From contig JAVHLI010000001.1 of assembly GCA_031082185.1 (NCBI GenBank), forward strand, positions 263,127 through 313,979: a stretch of DNA of 50,853 nucleotides, read 5' to 3'. This document shows positions 7,893 to 16,999 of this stretch, one piece after another. Under the pieces are notes generated by a model. That model was not told where the DNA came from, made no database searches, and saw nothing but the letters and a program-made list of their open reading frames with translations. The DNA is from a bacterium. GTDB taxonomy: Bacteria; Sysuimicrobiota; Sysuimicrobiia; Sysuimicrobiales; Humicultoraceae. Position 1 is the first letter of the stretch; every line of letters starts with the position of its first letter. The translations under genes were made by a program, and so were the position numbers.

Positions 7893-8759
7893 ATGCTGCG
7901 GCCGTTCGAGATCCACGAGCCCGCAACCGTGACGGCGGCCAGCCGGCTGCTGGCCTACTACGGTGACGAGGCCGCCGTGTACGCCGGCGGGACCGAGCTG
8001 CTGCCGGTTATGAAGGAGGGGCTGGCCCACTACCCGCACCTGGTGAACATCAAGACGATTGCCGGGCTCGAGAGCATCGCCTTCCACCAGGGGATCCTGC
8101 GTATCGGCGCGCTGGCCACGCACCGGCAGATCGAACGATCGCCGGTGGTCCGGGAACGGTTGCCGCTACTGGGCCAGGTGGCGTGTGGGGTTGCGAACCT
8201 GAGGGTCCGGATTGCCGGCACGCTGGGTGGCAACCTATGCTTCGCCGAGCCCCACAGCGACCCGGCAGCGGTGCTGGTGGCCAGCGGGGCGACCCTGGTG
8301 CTGGCTCGTGACGCCGAGGAGCGGCGGGTGTCCGCGGAGGCGTTCTTCACCGGGATCCTCCAGACAGTGCGACTGCCCGACGAGATCCTGACCGGCGTGG
8401 AGGTCCCGGACCCGGGTCCAGGGGTCGGCGCGGCCTACCACCGATTCGCCCTCCACGAGCGGCCCATCGCCGGGGTCGCCGCGGTCCTGGCGGTTCACGA
8501 GGGGATCATCACCAGGGCATGTTTGGTGGTGGGCAGCGTGGGGCCGATTCCGGCGCGAATCGCCGAGGCCGAGGCGGGGCTGATCGGGCAGGCCCCGGCA
8601 GGCTCGGTGTTGAGCGCGGCCGCAGAGGCCGCCGGGCGGCATGCCGATGTCCTCGAGGACCTCTATGGGTCGGTTGATTACAAGAGGCACATCGTGGCGG
8701 TGATGGCGCGCCGCGCCCTCAAAGAGGCCGCGGCGCGCGGCCACGTGGAGGCGACCTGA
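7893..8759 (+). CDS. Molybdenum hydroxylase FAD-binding subunit (CoxM/XdhB type)
   Basis: A 288-residue FAD-binding PCMH-type subunit. The FAD motifs are AGGTELLPVMKEG near residue 30 and the GGNLCFAEPHSDPAAVL block around residue 110, with a C-terminal CO-dehydrogenase flavoprotein domain. It passes electrons from the molybdenum and iron-sulfur centres to an acceptor. It starts two bases after the aldolase-fold gene and its stop overlaps the FeS gene by one base. With the two following genes it forms a complete three-subunit molybdenum hydroxylase in the CoxM-CoxS-CoxL order. Its presence inside a pyridine-ring pathway suggests hydroxylation of the ring, or oxidation of an aldehyde. Confidence 0.92.
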   Translation: MLRPFEIHEPATVTAASRLLAYYGDEAAVYAGGTELLPVMKEGLAHYPHLVNIKTIAGLESIAFHQGILRIGALATHRQIERSPVVRERLPLLGQVACGVANLRVRIAGTLGGNLCFAEPHSDPAAVLVASGATLVLARDAEERRVSAEAFFTGILQTVRLPDEILTGVEVPDPGPGVGAAYHRFALHERPIAGVAAVLAVHEGIITRACLVVGSVGPIPARIAEAEAGLIGQAPAGSVLSAAAEAAGRHADVLEDLYGSVDYKRHIVAVMARRALKEAAARGHVEAT

Positions 8760-9268
8760 TGGACGAACGTAGTGAGGCGCCCGCACGGCGCCGCATCGCG
8801 CTGGTGGTCAACGGCAATCCAGTGGAGGCGGAGATCGAGCCGCGCGAGCTGCTGCTGGACTTTCTGCGCCACCGCCTCGGCCTGATGGGTGCAAAGCGAT
8901 CCTGCGACGTGCAGGTGTGCGGGTCGTGTACCGTGCTGCTGGACGGCGAGCCGGTCAGCGCCTGCTGCACCCTGGCGTACGAGGCACGCGACCGCCAGGT
9001 GCTTACCATCGAGGGCCTGGCCGACGCCGGCCGGTTGCACGTTTTGCAGGAGGCGTTCATCGAGCATGCGGCGGTGCAGTGCGGGTTCTGCACGTCTGGG
9101 ATGATCCTGACCTCCCTGGAGCTGCTGCGCGAGGTGCCGGCGCCCGTCCCCGAGCAGGTCCGATCCCATCTGAAGGGCAACCTGTGCCGTTGCACCGGAT
9201 ACCGGCGGATCATCGATGCGGTGGTGGACGCGGGGCGGCGTCTGGCAGCCGAAGGAGCCTCCTCATGA
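8759..9268 (+). CDS. Molybdenum hydroxylase 2Fe-2S subunit (CoxS/XdhC type)
   Basis: A 169-residue two-cluster iron-sulfur subunit. The plant-ferredoxin-type cluster is bound by Cys49, Cys54, Cys57 and Cys69. The second, helical cluster uses Cys108, Cys111, Cys143 and Cys145 (QCGFCTSGM and LCRCTGY). Spacing is canonical for xanthine-oxidase-family enzymes. It carries electrons from the Mo-pterin to the FAD subunit. ATG 8759 overlaps the preceding stop, and its own stop overlaps the next start (ATGA at 9265-9268), so the three subunits are translated together. Confidence 0.95.
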   Translation: MDERSEAPARRRIALVVNGNPVEAEIEPRELLLDFLRHRLGLMGAKRSCDVQVCGSCTVLLDGEPVSACCTLAYEARDRQVLTIEGLADAGRLHVLQEAFIEHAAVQCGFCTSGMILTSLELLREVPAPVPEQVRSHLKGNLCRCTGYRRIIDAVVDAGRRLAAEGASS

Positions 9269-11556
9269 GCGCCGAGACCCACGTGGTGGGCACCTCGATC
9301 CGGCGCGTGGACGGCGTGGAGAAGGTGACCGGTGCGGCGCGGTTCGTGGGCGACTTGGTGGTTCCGGAGATGCTATACGGCCGGGTGCTGCGCAGTCCCG
9401 TTCCCCACGCCCGCATCGCGCGGATTGATGTGACCGCGGCCGAGCGAATGCCCGGGGTTGTGGCGGTGCTGGTCGGGCGCGACCTGGAGGGGACCGATCC
9501 CTTCTACGGACACGCCATCAAGGACCGGCCCATCGTGGCGCTGGACCGTGTGCGTTTCGCGGGCGAACCGGTGGCCGCCGTCGCTGCCACCGACGAGGCG
9601 GCGGCAGCAGAGGCGGTGTGGGCCATCACGGTAGATTATGAGGAGCTGCCCGCGGTGCCCACACTGGAGACGGCGCTGGCCGACGGCGCGGTGCGGCTCC
9701 ATGAGGGGCCGCTGCGGCCTGGCCTCTTCCACGGCCTGGGCGAGCTGCGGCGCGAGGAAGGCAACATCTGCTATCATTACCGCTCCTCGCGGGGCGAGGT
9801 CGAGCGCGCCATCGCTGGTGCCGACCTGGTCGTCGAGGGCGAGTACACTTTCCCGGCTGTCTACCAGTACGCAATGGAACCGCACACCGTCATCGCGGCG
9901 TGGGGTGTCGACGGTCTCACTGTCTGGGCCAGCTGCCAGCACCCCTACCTGGTGCGCGCCGAGCTGGCGGAACTGTTCGGGCTGCCACAGGTGTCGGTGC
10001 GCGTCATCGTGCCGTACCTGGGCGGCGGTTTCGGTAGCAAGTCGTACACGAAGATGGAGCCCCTGACCGCCGCGCTGTCGCGGAAGGCCGGACGCCCGGT
10101 ACGCATCGCCAATCGGGTGGACGAGGCCATGGTGACCACGCGGCGGCACAATATGCGCTGCTGGATGCGCACCGCCGCGACGAGCGACGGTGCGGTGGTG
10201 GCGCGCCAGTGCAAGATCTGGCTCGACACCGGCGCCTACGCCGACAACGGTCCGCGCGTGGCCGCCACCGCCGGGGATGCAGCGCCCGGGCCCTACCGCT
10301 GGCAGGCAGCAGAGGTGGACGCGTGGGCGGTCTACACCAACACACCGCCTGCGGGGTCCTACCGGGCGTTCGGCGCCACGCACCTGATCTGGATCGGCGA
10401 GGCGCAGATTGACGCCCTGGCCCGCCGGGCGGGTCTCGACCCGGTGGAGTTCCGCCACCGCAACCTCCTGCGGCCGGGCGAAGAGGTGCGGCCCGGCGGT
10501 AAGCCGCTGGACGCGGACCTGGTGGGCGATGTCACCAAGGTCGCGGCTGCGGTCGGCTGGGGCAAGCCGAAGCCGCCGCTGGTGGGCCGAGGCGTGAGCG
10601 TGGGCCTGCTGGCCGCCGGCGCGAACCCCGTGTCCACCGCGGCCATCCGGTTGCAGGCCGACGGCACCGCGGTCCTGCTGGTGAGCACCACCGAGATGGG
10701 CCAAGGAGCCCGCACGGTATTCACCCAGATCGCCGCCGAGGAGCTCGCCCTGCGGCCCGAACGGATCCGGGTGATGGGCGCGGATACGCAGTTCACGCCC
10801 TACGATCGATCCACCGGGGCCAGCCGTTCCACCACTCTTGCGGGTAAGGCCGTGCTGCGGGCGGCGGCAGACGTCCGGGGGCAACTGCTGGACATCGCCG
10901 CAGGGGTCTGGGGGCTGCCGCGAAGCGCGCTCGCGATCCGCGACGGCGCGGTCTGGCACGAGACCGAGTCGCTGTCCTTCCCCACCCTCATCGCACGGCA
11001 CTTCGGGATGCCCGGCGGCGAGATGATCGGTCGGGGCGAGGTGCGGCCCGAGCGCGGGACCGGATCCTACGCCGAGGGGCCGGTCTTCTGGGAGGTGTGC
11101 GTGGGCGGGGCCGAGGTGGCACTCGACCCCGAAACCGGACGGATTCACCTCCGGCGGCTGGCCAGCGTGGCCGACGTGGGCAAGGCCATCAACCCACAGT
11201 TGGTTGAGGCGCAGGACGAGGGCGCCTGCCTTCAGGGCGTGGGCAACGCGCTGTTCGAGGAGATGCTGTTCGAGGACGGGGTGTTGGTCAACGGATCACT
11301 GCTGGAGTATCGGGTGCCCACCACGGCCGACATGCCCGATGAGTACCGGTCCATCATCGTGGAGAACGCCGACGGCCCCGGGCCCTACGGCGCCAAGGGC
11401 GTGGGCGAGGGCGCGCTGGCCGGTGTAGTGGGTGCTATCGTAACCGCGCTGGCTGACTTGGGCGTGGAGATGTACGATCTGCCGCTGAGCCCAGAGCGCG
11501 TCTGGCGACGGCTAAGGGAGTTGGAGGCGCAAGGGACCGTACTACTTAGGGACTAG
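9265..11556 (+). CDS. Molybdenum hydroxylase large (Mo-pterin) subunit
   Basis: A 763-residue CoxL/XdhA-type catalytic subunit. It begins with the conserved RRVDGVEKVTGAARFVGD and carries GGGFGSKSY, the SYRAFGATH loop, EMGQGARTVF and the catalytic Glu715 in KGVGEGAL. The enzyme uses water as oxygen source to hydroxylate a carbon next to a ring nitrogen, or to oxidise an aldehyde. In this operon candidate substrates are 3-hydroxy-2-methylpyridine-5-carboxylate (hydroxylation at C6), pyridoxal, or another pathway aldehyde; which one is not readable from sequence. The typical CO-dehydrogenase active-site motif AYRCSFR is absent, so it is not a CO dehydrogenase. The last 15 bases overlap the convergent DUF192 gene. 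Confidence 0.93.
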   Translation: MSAETHVVGTSIRRVDGVEKVTGAARFVGDLVVPEMLYGRVLRSPVPHARIARIDVTAAERMPGVVAVLVGRDLEGTDPFYGHAIKDRPIVALDRVRFAGEPVAAVAATDEAAAAEAVWAITVDYEELPAVPTLETALADGAVRLHEGPLRPGLFHGLGELRREEGNICYHYRSSRGEVERAIAGADLVVEGEYTFPAVYQYAMEPHTVIAAWGVDGLTVWASCQHPYLVRAELAELFGLPQVSVRVIVPYLGGGFGSKSYTKMEPLTAALSRKAGRPVRIANRVDEAMVTTRRHNMRCWMRTAATSDGAVVARQCKIWLDTGAYADNGPRVAATAGDAAPGPYRWQAAEVDAWAVYTNTPPAGSYRAFGATHLIWIGEAQIDALARRAGLDPVEFRHRNLLRPGEEVRPGGKPLDADLVGDVTKVAAAVGWGKPKPPLVGRGVSVGLLAAGANPVSTAAIRLQADGTAVLLVSTTEMGQGARTVFTQIAAEELALRPERIRVMGADTQFTPYDRSTGASRSTTLAGKAVLRAAADVRGQLLDIAAGVWGLPRSALAIRDGAVWHETESLSFPTLIARHFGMPGGEMIGRGEVRPERGTGSYAEGPVFWEVCVGGAEVALDPETGRIHLRRLASVADVGKAINPQLVEAQDEGACLQGVGNALFEEMLFEDGVLVNGSLLEYRVPTTADMPDEYRSIIVENADGPGPYGAKGVGEGALAGVVGAIVTALADLGVEMYDLPLSPERVWRRLRELEAQGTVLLRD

Positions 11557-12039
11557 CTCCAGACGCGCTCCCGGCGTGATGCCCTTGCGCTTGAAGTAGC
11601 CCTGGTCTACCTCCAGCGCGTAGCGGTAGGGCGCGCTCGGCTCGTAGATCGTGAAGGGCCCATTGGCAGGGTCGGGCGCGACCTGCATATCCAAGATCTC
11701 CAGCAGGCGCCACCGGCTGTCAATGAACCCGATCGAAAGCGGGATGAGCGTGTTCTTCATCCAGAATCCCCACCGCCCGTCCACCTCGAACACGAACAGC
11801 ATGCCGGCGTCCTTGGGCAGCGACTTCCGAAACATCAGGCCCTTGGACCGCGTCTCAACGGAGGCGACAATCTCCACCTGCAGCGTTGCCCGGAGGCCGT
11901 CCTGGTAGATGCGGAGCGTGCCTAGGCCGTCACCTGGGACCGCGCCTGGAGGCGCCGGCGTGGCCGGCGCGCTGCCTCCGGATGACGGTAGAGCGCCGGC
12001 GGCAACGATGAGGACCAACAGCCATAGGATGCGTTTCAT
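11542..12039 (-). CDS. DUF192 domain protein with signal peptide
   Basis: A 165-residue exported protein. The start at 12039 gives Met-Lys-Arg followed by a leucine-rich hydrophobic segment and an Ala/Ser/Gly region, a typical signal peptide or lipoprotein-like export signal without a clear lipobox. A Pro/Ala-rich linker leads to the DUF192 beta-fold: RSKGLMFRKSLPKDAGMLF and GFWMKNTLIPLSIGFID are the family hallmarks. Function of DUF192 is unknown; members are often extracytoplasmic and near membrane or secretion genes. It converges on the molybdenum subunit gene with a 15-base tail overlap and is divergent from the flavoprotein gene at 12133. Confidence 0.9.
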   Translation of the reverse strand: MKRILWLLVLIVAAGALPSSGGSAPATPAPPGAVPGDGLGTLRIYQDGLRATLQVEIVASVETRSKGLMFRKSLPKDAGMLFVFEVDGRWGFWMKNTLIPLSIGFIDSRWRLLEILDMQVAPDPANGPFTIYEPSAPYRYALEVDQGYFKRKGITPGARLELVPK

Positions 12040-12132
12040 CGCGTGGTGAACCTCCGCAATGATGCAGGTTCGGCGCGCAGCGGCGTAGGCCTGCCGGCAG
12101 GAGAGCCCAAACGGCGGCACGAACCCGGCAGC

Positions 12133-13479
12133 ATGATCTGTGATGTTCTGGTTGTCGGGGCCGGGCCCGCGGGTTCTACCGCGGCACGGACCTGCGCCGC
12201 GCTCGGCCTGCGCACGGTGCTGCTGGAAGAGCACCCGGAGGTCGGGGATCCGGTTCACTGCACCGGCAAGCTGTCGGCGCACGCGTTCAAACGGTTCGGC
12301 CTGCTCTCATCGCTGGCGCAGAACGAGCTGCGGGGCGCAGCGCTCCATGCTCCTGACGGCTCCGTGGCCAGGGTGCGCCGTGTTTCGGTGGACTCCTACC
12401 TGGTGGACCGAGCCGCGCTCGACCGGCACCTGGCGGAGCAGGCGTCGCTGTCAGGGGCGGAGGTGATCGTGGGGGCGCGTGCCCGCACCGTGGTACGCAA
12501 CGGTGGCCTGCGGGTCGAGGTGGAGCGGGGCCGCACGCGGCTCGTCATAACAACTCCTCTGGTCATTGACGCCGAGGGTGCCACCCCGGTCCTGCCTCCA
12601 CAGCTGGGCCTCGCGCCCCGGAGGGCTCTCGTCCACGGCCTCCAGTACGACCTGGAGGGCGCCGCGATCGAGCAGGAGGACGCGCCCGATCTGTACTTCG
12701 GCTGGAACGTCGCCCCGGGTTTCTTTGGCTGGTTTATGCCCACCGGCGGCGGCAGGGGCCGCCTCGGTGTGGCGGTGGATCCACGGTGGGCCACCCGGGC
12801 CCCGATTCACTACCTTGAGGGGTTGAGGACGGTGCATCCTACCGCCTCACCGCGTCTGCGGCACGCCAAGATCGTGCGCAGGCTTGCCGGCCGGATCCCC
12901 ATCCTGGGCCGGCGCCGCCCAACCTACGCCGACGGGATGCTCGTAATCGGCGATGCCGCAGGTCAGGTAAAGGCCACCAGCGGCGGGGGAATCTACTTCG
13001 CGATGCAGGCCGGTGAGATCGCCGGCCGGGCCGCGGCCCGCTACCTCGGCGCGGGCGCGGCATCCGGTACGGGTGCGGCGTCCGACAGGGGCGCGGCGTC
13101 CGACGCGGGCGAGGCGTCCGACAGGGGCGCCCGGGGGGCGCTGGCGGGATACGAGCGCGAGTGGCGCGCCGCGTTCGGCCGCGAGATTCTGTTCACAACC
13201 ATCGCCCGGGGGGCGCTCAACCGCCTTTCCGACCGGCACATCAGCACGATCATCCGCGAGCTCGCCGGGGACAGCGGGTTGCGCCGCGCGGTAGAGGAGC
13301 ACGGCGACACGCAGTACCAGTCGCGCCTGCTGCGGCCCGTGCTCGTCTCGGCGGTCCGCGCGGGTCTGCGCGACCTGCGCCTGGCGCCCACGGTGCTGGC
13401 CGCGCTGGGCGCGGCGATGCTTTCGGTGTGGTCCGACGGCGGCGCGCCGTCGCCCGCCCGGACCTGGAGCGCTTCCTAG
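12133..13479 (+). CDS. Geranylgeranyl reductase-family FAD oxidoreductase
   Basis: A 448-residue flavoprotein. The N-terminal GG motif VVGAGPAGSTAA and the acidic end of the second strand (LLEE) bind FAD. PVHCTGKLS and VIGDAAGQVKATSGGGIYFA are characteristic of geranylgeranyl reductase/isoprenoid-saturating flavoproteins. The enzyme probably reduces prenyl chains of quinones or membrane lipids. ATG 12133 is preferred because it lies just before the FAD strand; an upstream in-frame ATG at 12043 adds about 30 non-conserved residues. A hexapeptide repeat (bases 13057-13128) is inserted after the FAD domain and is unusual. The gene is followed after six bases by the EndoQ-like gene. Confidence 0.85.
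   Translation: MICDVLVVGAGPAGSTAARTCAALGLRTVLLEEHPEVGDPVHCTGKLSAHAFKRFGLLSSLAQNELRGAALHAPDGSVARVRRVSVDSYLVDRAALDRHLAEQASLSGAEVIVGARARTVVRNGGLRVEVERGRTRLVITTPLVIDAEGATPVLPPQLGLAPRRALVHGLQYDLEGAAIEQEDAPDLYFGWNVAPGFFGWFMPTGGGRGRLGVAVDPRWATRAPIHYLEGLRTVHPTASPRLRHAKIVRRLAGRIPILGRRRPTYADGMLVIGDAAGQVKATSGGGIYFAMQAGEIAGRAAARYLGAGAASGTGAASDRGAASDAGEASDRGARGALAGYEREWRAAFGREILFTTIARGALNRLSDRHISTIIRELAGDSGLRRAVEEHGDTQYQSRLLRPVLVSAVRAGLRDLRLAPTVLAALGAAMLSVWSDGGAPSPARTWSAS
13057..13128 (+). repeat. In-frame 18-bp tandem repeat, 4 copies (AASDRG-like)
   Basis: Four direct 18-base units (13057, 13075, 13093, 13111), consensus GCGGCGTCCGACAGGGGC, encode the hexapeptides AASGTG, AASDRG, AASDAG and EASDRG inside the flavoprotein gene. 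Being a multiple of three, the array can change copy number without breaking the frame. It lies in a hydrophilic loop region after the FAD domain. Confidence 0.9.
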
Positions 13480-13485
13480 CCTCCG

Positions 13486-14733
13486 ATGCGCCTGATTGCC
13501 GACCTTCACCTGCACTCCCGCTACAGCCGGGCCACCAGCCGTGACATGGACGTGGAGAACATGTCGCGCTGGGCCAAGCTCAAGGGCATCACGGTGCTGG
13601 GTACCGGTGACTTCACGCATCCCGTCTGGCTGCGCGAGCTGCGCGACAAGCTCGAGCCCAACGATCGCGGGCTGTACGTTCACGACGGCGTGCACTTCAT
13701 GCTCACCGCGGAGGTATCGAGCATCTACTCGGCCGGGGGCCGGCTGCGCAAGATCCACAACATCCTCTTCGCGCCCTCCTTCGAGGTGGTGGAGCGGATC
13801 AACGCGGTGCTGGGGCGTTTCGGTAACCTATTGGCCGACGGGCGGCCGACGCTCACGCTGCCGTCCGACCGCCTGGTGGAGTACCTGATGGAAATCTCAC
13901 CCGACTGCATGGTCTCCCCCGCCCATGCGTGGACGCCGTGGTTCTCGCTGTACGGCAGCATGTCCGGGTTCGACTCGATGGTCGAGTGCTTCGGCGACCA
14001 GCTCAAGCACGTCGCGGCCGTGGAGACCGGACTGTCCAGTGACCCGGCGATGAACTGGCGCCTGTCCGAGCTGGACCGCGTTGTTCTTCTCAGCAACTCC
14101 GACGCGCACTCGCCGGCCAAGCTGGGGCGCGAGGCCAACGTCTTCGCCTGCGATCCCGACTACATCGAGATCATGCGTGCCCTCCGCGAGAAGGACCTCT
14201 CGCGCCTGCTGTACACCATTGAGTTCTTCCCGGAAGAGGGCAAGTACCACTACGATGGCCACCGGCTCTGCAACCGCCGCATGACGCCCAAGGAGACCAT
14301 CGCCGCCGGCGGCAAGTGTCCGGTGTGCGGGAAGCCGCCGACCGTCGGGGTGCTGCACCGCGTGGAGCGTTTGGCCGATCGCGAGGAGGGCTTCGTGCCC
14401 GAGGGCGCGGTGCCGTACCGCAACCTGGTTCCGTTGGAGGAGATCATCGCTGAGGCCGTCGGCGCCAGGCCTGGGACCGTCGGGGTGCGGGAAGAGTACT
14501 ACAAGCTCTGCAGCGCCTTCGGGAGCGAGTTCAACGTCCTGCTGGACGCGCCGGTCGAGGAGGTGCGCAGGCACACCACGCTGCGCGTCGCCGAGGGCCT
14601 CCGGCGGGTGCGTGAGGGCCGGGTGCGTATCGCTCCGGGCTACGACGGCGTTTTCGGTGAGATAAGCATCTTCGATGACGGCGAAGAGGTCCGGGAGGTA
14701 ATCGAACCGCCATCGCAGACGACCTTGTTCTAG
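13486..14733 (+). CDS. Endonuclease Q-like (EndoQ) PHP-domain DNA repair nuclease
   Basis: A 415-residue protein with an N-terminal PHP metal site (DLHLHSRYSRAT, Asp6/His8/His10), further PHP ligands in TGDFTHP, SPAHAWTPW and NSDAHSP, and a zinc-binding insert (Cys262, then Cys277 and Cys280 in KCPVCGKP). This architecture is that of EndoQ, which nicks DNA 5' of deaminated bases (uracil, hypoxanthine) and abasic sites; it is best known from hyperthermophilic archaea and occurs in some bacteria. The C-terminus ends in QTTLF (411-415), which resembles a sliding-clamp-binding peptide, as expected for an enzyme recruited to the replication clamp. It sits directly upstream of the R3H ATPase/tmk/holB operon. 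Confidence 0.87.
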   Translation: MRLIADLHLHSRYSRATSRDMDVENMSRWAKLKGITVLGTGDFTHPVWLRELRDKLEPNDRGLYVHDGVHFMLTAEVSSIYSAGGRLRKIHNILFAPSFEVVERINAVLGRFGNLLADGRPTLTLPSDRLVEYLMEISPDCMVSPAHAWTPWFSLYGSMSGFDSMVECFGDQLKHVAAVETGLSSDPAMNWRLSELDRVVLLSNSDAHSPAKLGREANVFACDPDYIEIMRALREKDLSRLLYTIEFFPEEGKYHYDGHRLCNRRMTPKETIAAGGKCPVCGKPPTVGVLHRVERLADREEGFVPEGAVPYRNLVPLEEIIAEAVGARPGTVGVREEYYKLCSAFGSEFNVLLDAPVEEVRRHTTLRVAEGLRRVREGRVRIAPGYDGVFGEISIFDDGEEVREVIEPPSQTTLF

Positions 14734-14754
14734 GATGCCTTGCGCTCATATAAT
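14725..14754 (+). promoter_or_regulatory. Probable sigma-70 promoter for the R3H-ATPase/tmk/darA/holB operon
   Basis: A perfect TATAAT lies at 14749-14754, 18 bases after TTGTTC (14725-14730), which matches only the TTG half of the -35 consensus. The predicted transcription start near 14761 precedes the GTG start at 14781. An exact -10 box is notable in such GC-rich DNA. The -35 overlaps the last codons of the EndoQ-like gene. Confidence 0.6.
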
Positions 14755-14780
14755 GAGAACCGACCAATGATGGAGCCCCC

Positions 14781-16304
14781 GTGACCGGCCGCCAGACCCG
14801 CATCACCGACAACCTCGACTTGCTCCTACAAGTCCTGACGGTCCAGTTGCGGGCCGCACTGGAGCAGCATCCTGGCCTCGACCAGCTCCTGGAGGTGGTG
14901 CTCGACCTGGGACGGCGGCCCGAGGCCCGCTTTCCCAACGAGGTCCTGGCCCTGGACGAGGCCTTCGTCGAGCGCGAGACGCTGCGATACGTCACCGAGC
15001 GGGTCGGGTCCTTCGGTAAGGACAACCGCGCCGGCATCGAGCGCACCCTGCACCGGATCAGCGCAATCCGCAACCGCCAGGGCGAGATCATCGGCCTGAC
15101 CTGCAGGGTGGGCCGGGCGGTGATCGGCACGGTGGACATCGTGCGCGACGTGATCGAGTCCGGGCACTCGATCCTGCTGCTGGGCCGGCCGGGCGTGGGC
15201 AAGACCACCCTGCTGCGCGAAGCCGCCCGGGTGCTGGCGGACGAACTGCACAAGCGCGTCGTGGTCGTGGACACCTCCAATGAGATCGCCGGCGACGGGG
15301 ACATCCCTCATCCGGGCATCGGCGCCGCCCGCCGGATGCAGGTGCCGGTACCGGCGCTGCAGCACGCCGTGATGATAGAGGCGGTCGAGAACCATATGCC
15401 CGAGGTGGTGGTCATTGACGAGATCGGTACCGAGGCCGAGGCGCTGGCGGCCCGGACGATTGCAGAGCGGGGCGTTCAGTTGATCGCCACCGCGCACGGC
15501 AACACGTTGGACAACCTGCTGCAGAACCCAACCCTCTGCGACCTGGTGGGCGGCATCCAGGCGGTGACCCTTTCGGACGAGGAAGCCCGCCGGCGCGGTA
15601 CCCAGAAGACGGTGCTCGAGCGCAAGGCCCCACCGACCTTCGACGTGCTGATCGAGATCCAGGATAAGGACCGCCTGGCCGTGCACCGTGACGTCGCCAC
15701 CGTGGTGGACAGGTACCTGCGGGGTGTTGTGCCACATCCGGAGCTGCGCGCGCGGACTGCCGGCGGCGACGTGAAGATATCACCACCCACTCCGGCACCC
15801 GCCCAGTCCTGGACACCCGAGGGCCCGTTCGCGGCGCGGTCCGGACGCCAGATCGTGCGCATCTTCCCGTACGCGGTCAGCCAGAACCGGCTGGAGCGGG
15901 CGATCCGCGAACTCCGCGTCCCGGCGTACATCGTAGGGTCGCTTGGGGAGGCGGACATGGTGCTGACGCTGAAGTCACAGGAGAAGCGGCAGCCCAAACG
16001 GCTGAGGGACGCGGCGATGCGGGGGATGCCGGTGCACATCCTGCGCAGCAATACAGTAACGCAGGTCCAGCAGTTCCTCCGAGAGGTCTTCGGTGTGCCG
16101 GAGGAGCCGGCCGATCACGAAGCGGCGCTGACCGAGGTTGAGGAGGCAATAGCACGGGTGTTCGAGTCCGCGGGCTCCGTAGAGCTGTCTCCGCAGAATT
16201 CGTACATCCGGCGGCTGCAGCACCAGCTCGTCCAGCGCTACGGCCTTCCTTCGGAGAGCCAGGGCGAAGAGCCGCACCGGCGCGTGGTCATATATCCTAA
16301 GTAG
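14781..16304 (+). CDS. R3H domain AAA ATPase (SpoIIIAA/Ycf45-like)
   Basis: A 507-residue protein. Residues about 1-300 form an AAA/SpoIIIAA-like ATPase with Walker A GRPGVGKT (135-142), the Walker B-like [16 protein letters not shown] and a [12 protein letters not shown] block shared with chloroplast Ycf45. A linker and an alpha/beta domain (about 350-430) follow, then a C-terminal R3H single-stranded nucleic-acid-binding domain ([17 protein letters not shown]). Such proteins are widespread in Terrabacteria and cyanobacteria; the exact role is not established, probably ATP-driven nucleic-acid handling. Start is GTG 14781 with GGAG at 14772-14775. It is the first gene of the operon that continues with tmk. 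Confidence 0.88.
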   Translation: MTGRQTRITDNLDLLLQVLTVQLRAALEQHPGLDQLLEVVLDLGRRPEARFPNEVLALDEAFVERETLRYVTERVGSFGKDNRAGIERTLHRISAIRNRQGEIIGLTCRVGRAVIGTVDIVRDVIESGHSILLLGRPGVGKTTLLREAARVLADELHKRVVVVDTSNEIAGDGDIPHPGIGAARRMQVPVPALQHAVMIEAVENHMPEVVVIDEIGTEAEALAARTIAERGVQLIATAHGNTLDNLLQNPTLCDLVGGIQAVTLSDEEARRRGTQKTVLERKAPPTFDVLIEIQDKDRLAVHRDVATVVDRYLRGVVPHPELRARTAGGDVKISPPTPAPAQSWTPEGPFAARSGRQIVRIFPYAVSQNRLERAIRELRVPAYIVGSLGEADMVLTLKSQEKRQPKRLRDAAMRGMPVHILRSNTVTQVQQFLREVFGVPEEPADHEAALTEVEEAIARVFESAGSVELSPQNSYIRRLQHQLVQRYGLPSESQGEEPHRRVVIYPK

Positions 16305-16315
16305 GCGGAGCCGCC

Positions 16316-16999
16316 GTGACGAATCCCCCGAACCCCATTCGCAGACGCGGCCTTTTCATCACGATCGAGGGCCCGGAGGGCGCGGGCAAGAGCACCCATG
16401 CCCACCGGCTGCACGAACGGTTTCGAGGGGTCATCCCCCTAGTGCTGGCACGGGAGCCCGGTGGGACCGCGATCGGCGAGGCCATCCGCGCGGTGCTCCT
16501 CGACGAGCGCCACCGCGAGATGTCCGCCGAGACCGAGATGCTGCTGTTCGCCGCGAGCCGGGCGCAGCACGTCGGTGAGGTGGTGCTGCCGGCGTTGGAG
16601 GCGGGCACCTGCGTCCTTTCCGAACGGTTTGTGGATGCGTCCGTCGCGTACCAGGCATACGGCAGGGGCCTTCCGGTCGAGGTCGTGCGCCGGGTGAACG
16701 AGGTCGCCACGCGCGGCCTGGTTCCCGATCTCACCCTGCTTCTGGATTTGGACCCATCTGTCGGCCTGCCCCGCGCCCGGGGCGCCGATGGCAAGGAAGG
16801 CCCCCGCGGTCGCGGCGACCGCCTGGAGCAGGAAACGCTGGAGTTCCACCGGCGGGTACGCGCAGGATTCCTCCAACTGGCGCGCGAAGAGCCATCGCGA
16901 TTCGTGGTCGTGGACGGTACCCTGCCCGCTGAAGAGGTTCACGCCGCGTTGGTGGACGCGGTCCGGCAGTTGCTGGACCGCCGGGGGTGGTGTACATGA
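16316..16999 (+). CDS. tmk: Thymidylate kinase
   Basis: A 227-residue dTMP kinase making dTDP for DNA synthesis. The P-loop GPEGAGKST is at residues 19-27, the DRX-like motif appears as SERFVDASVAYQAYGRGL, and LREPGGT-like AREPGGTAIGEAIR is present. The LID region is long and charged (RARGADGKEGPRGRGD). Start is GTG 16316, eleven bases after the ATPase stop. The stop overlaps the darA start by four bases (ATGA at 16996-16999). The tmk-darA-holB order matches Bacillota genomes. Confidence 0.96.
   Translation: MTNPPNPIRRRGLFITIEGPEGAGKSTHAHRLHERFRGVIPLVLAREPGGTAIGEAIRAVLLDERHREMSAETEMLLFAASRAQHVGEVVLPALEAGTCVLSERFVDASVAYQAYGRGLPVEVVRRVNEVATRGLVPDLTLLLDLDPSVGLPRARGADGKEGPRGRGDRLEQETLEFHRRVRAGFLQLAREEPSRFVVVDGTLPAEEVHAALVDAVRQLLDRRGWCT

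Noticed and set aside
7893-11556. Aerobic CO dehydrogenase (coxMSL)
   Set aside because: Subunit order matches, but the Mo subunit lacks the AYRCSFR active-site loop that defines form I CO dehydrogenase.
13057-13128. CRISPR-like or non-coding minisatellite
   Set aside because: The repeats are contiguous without spacers, in frame, and inside a gene with conserved sequence on both sides.
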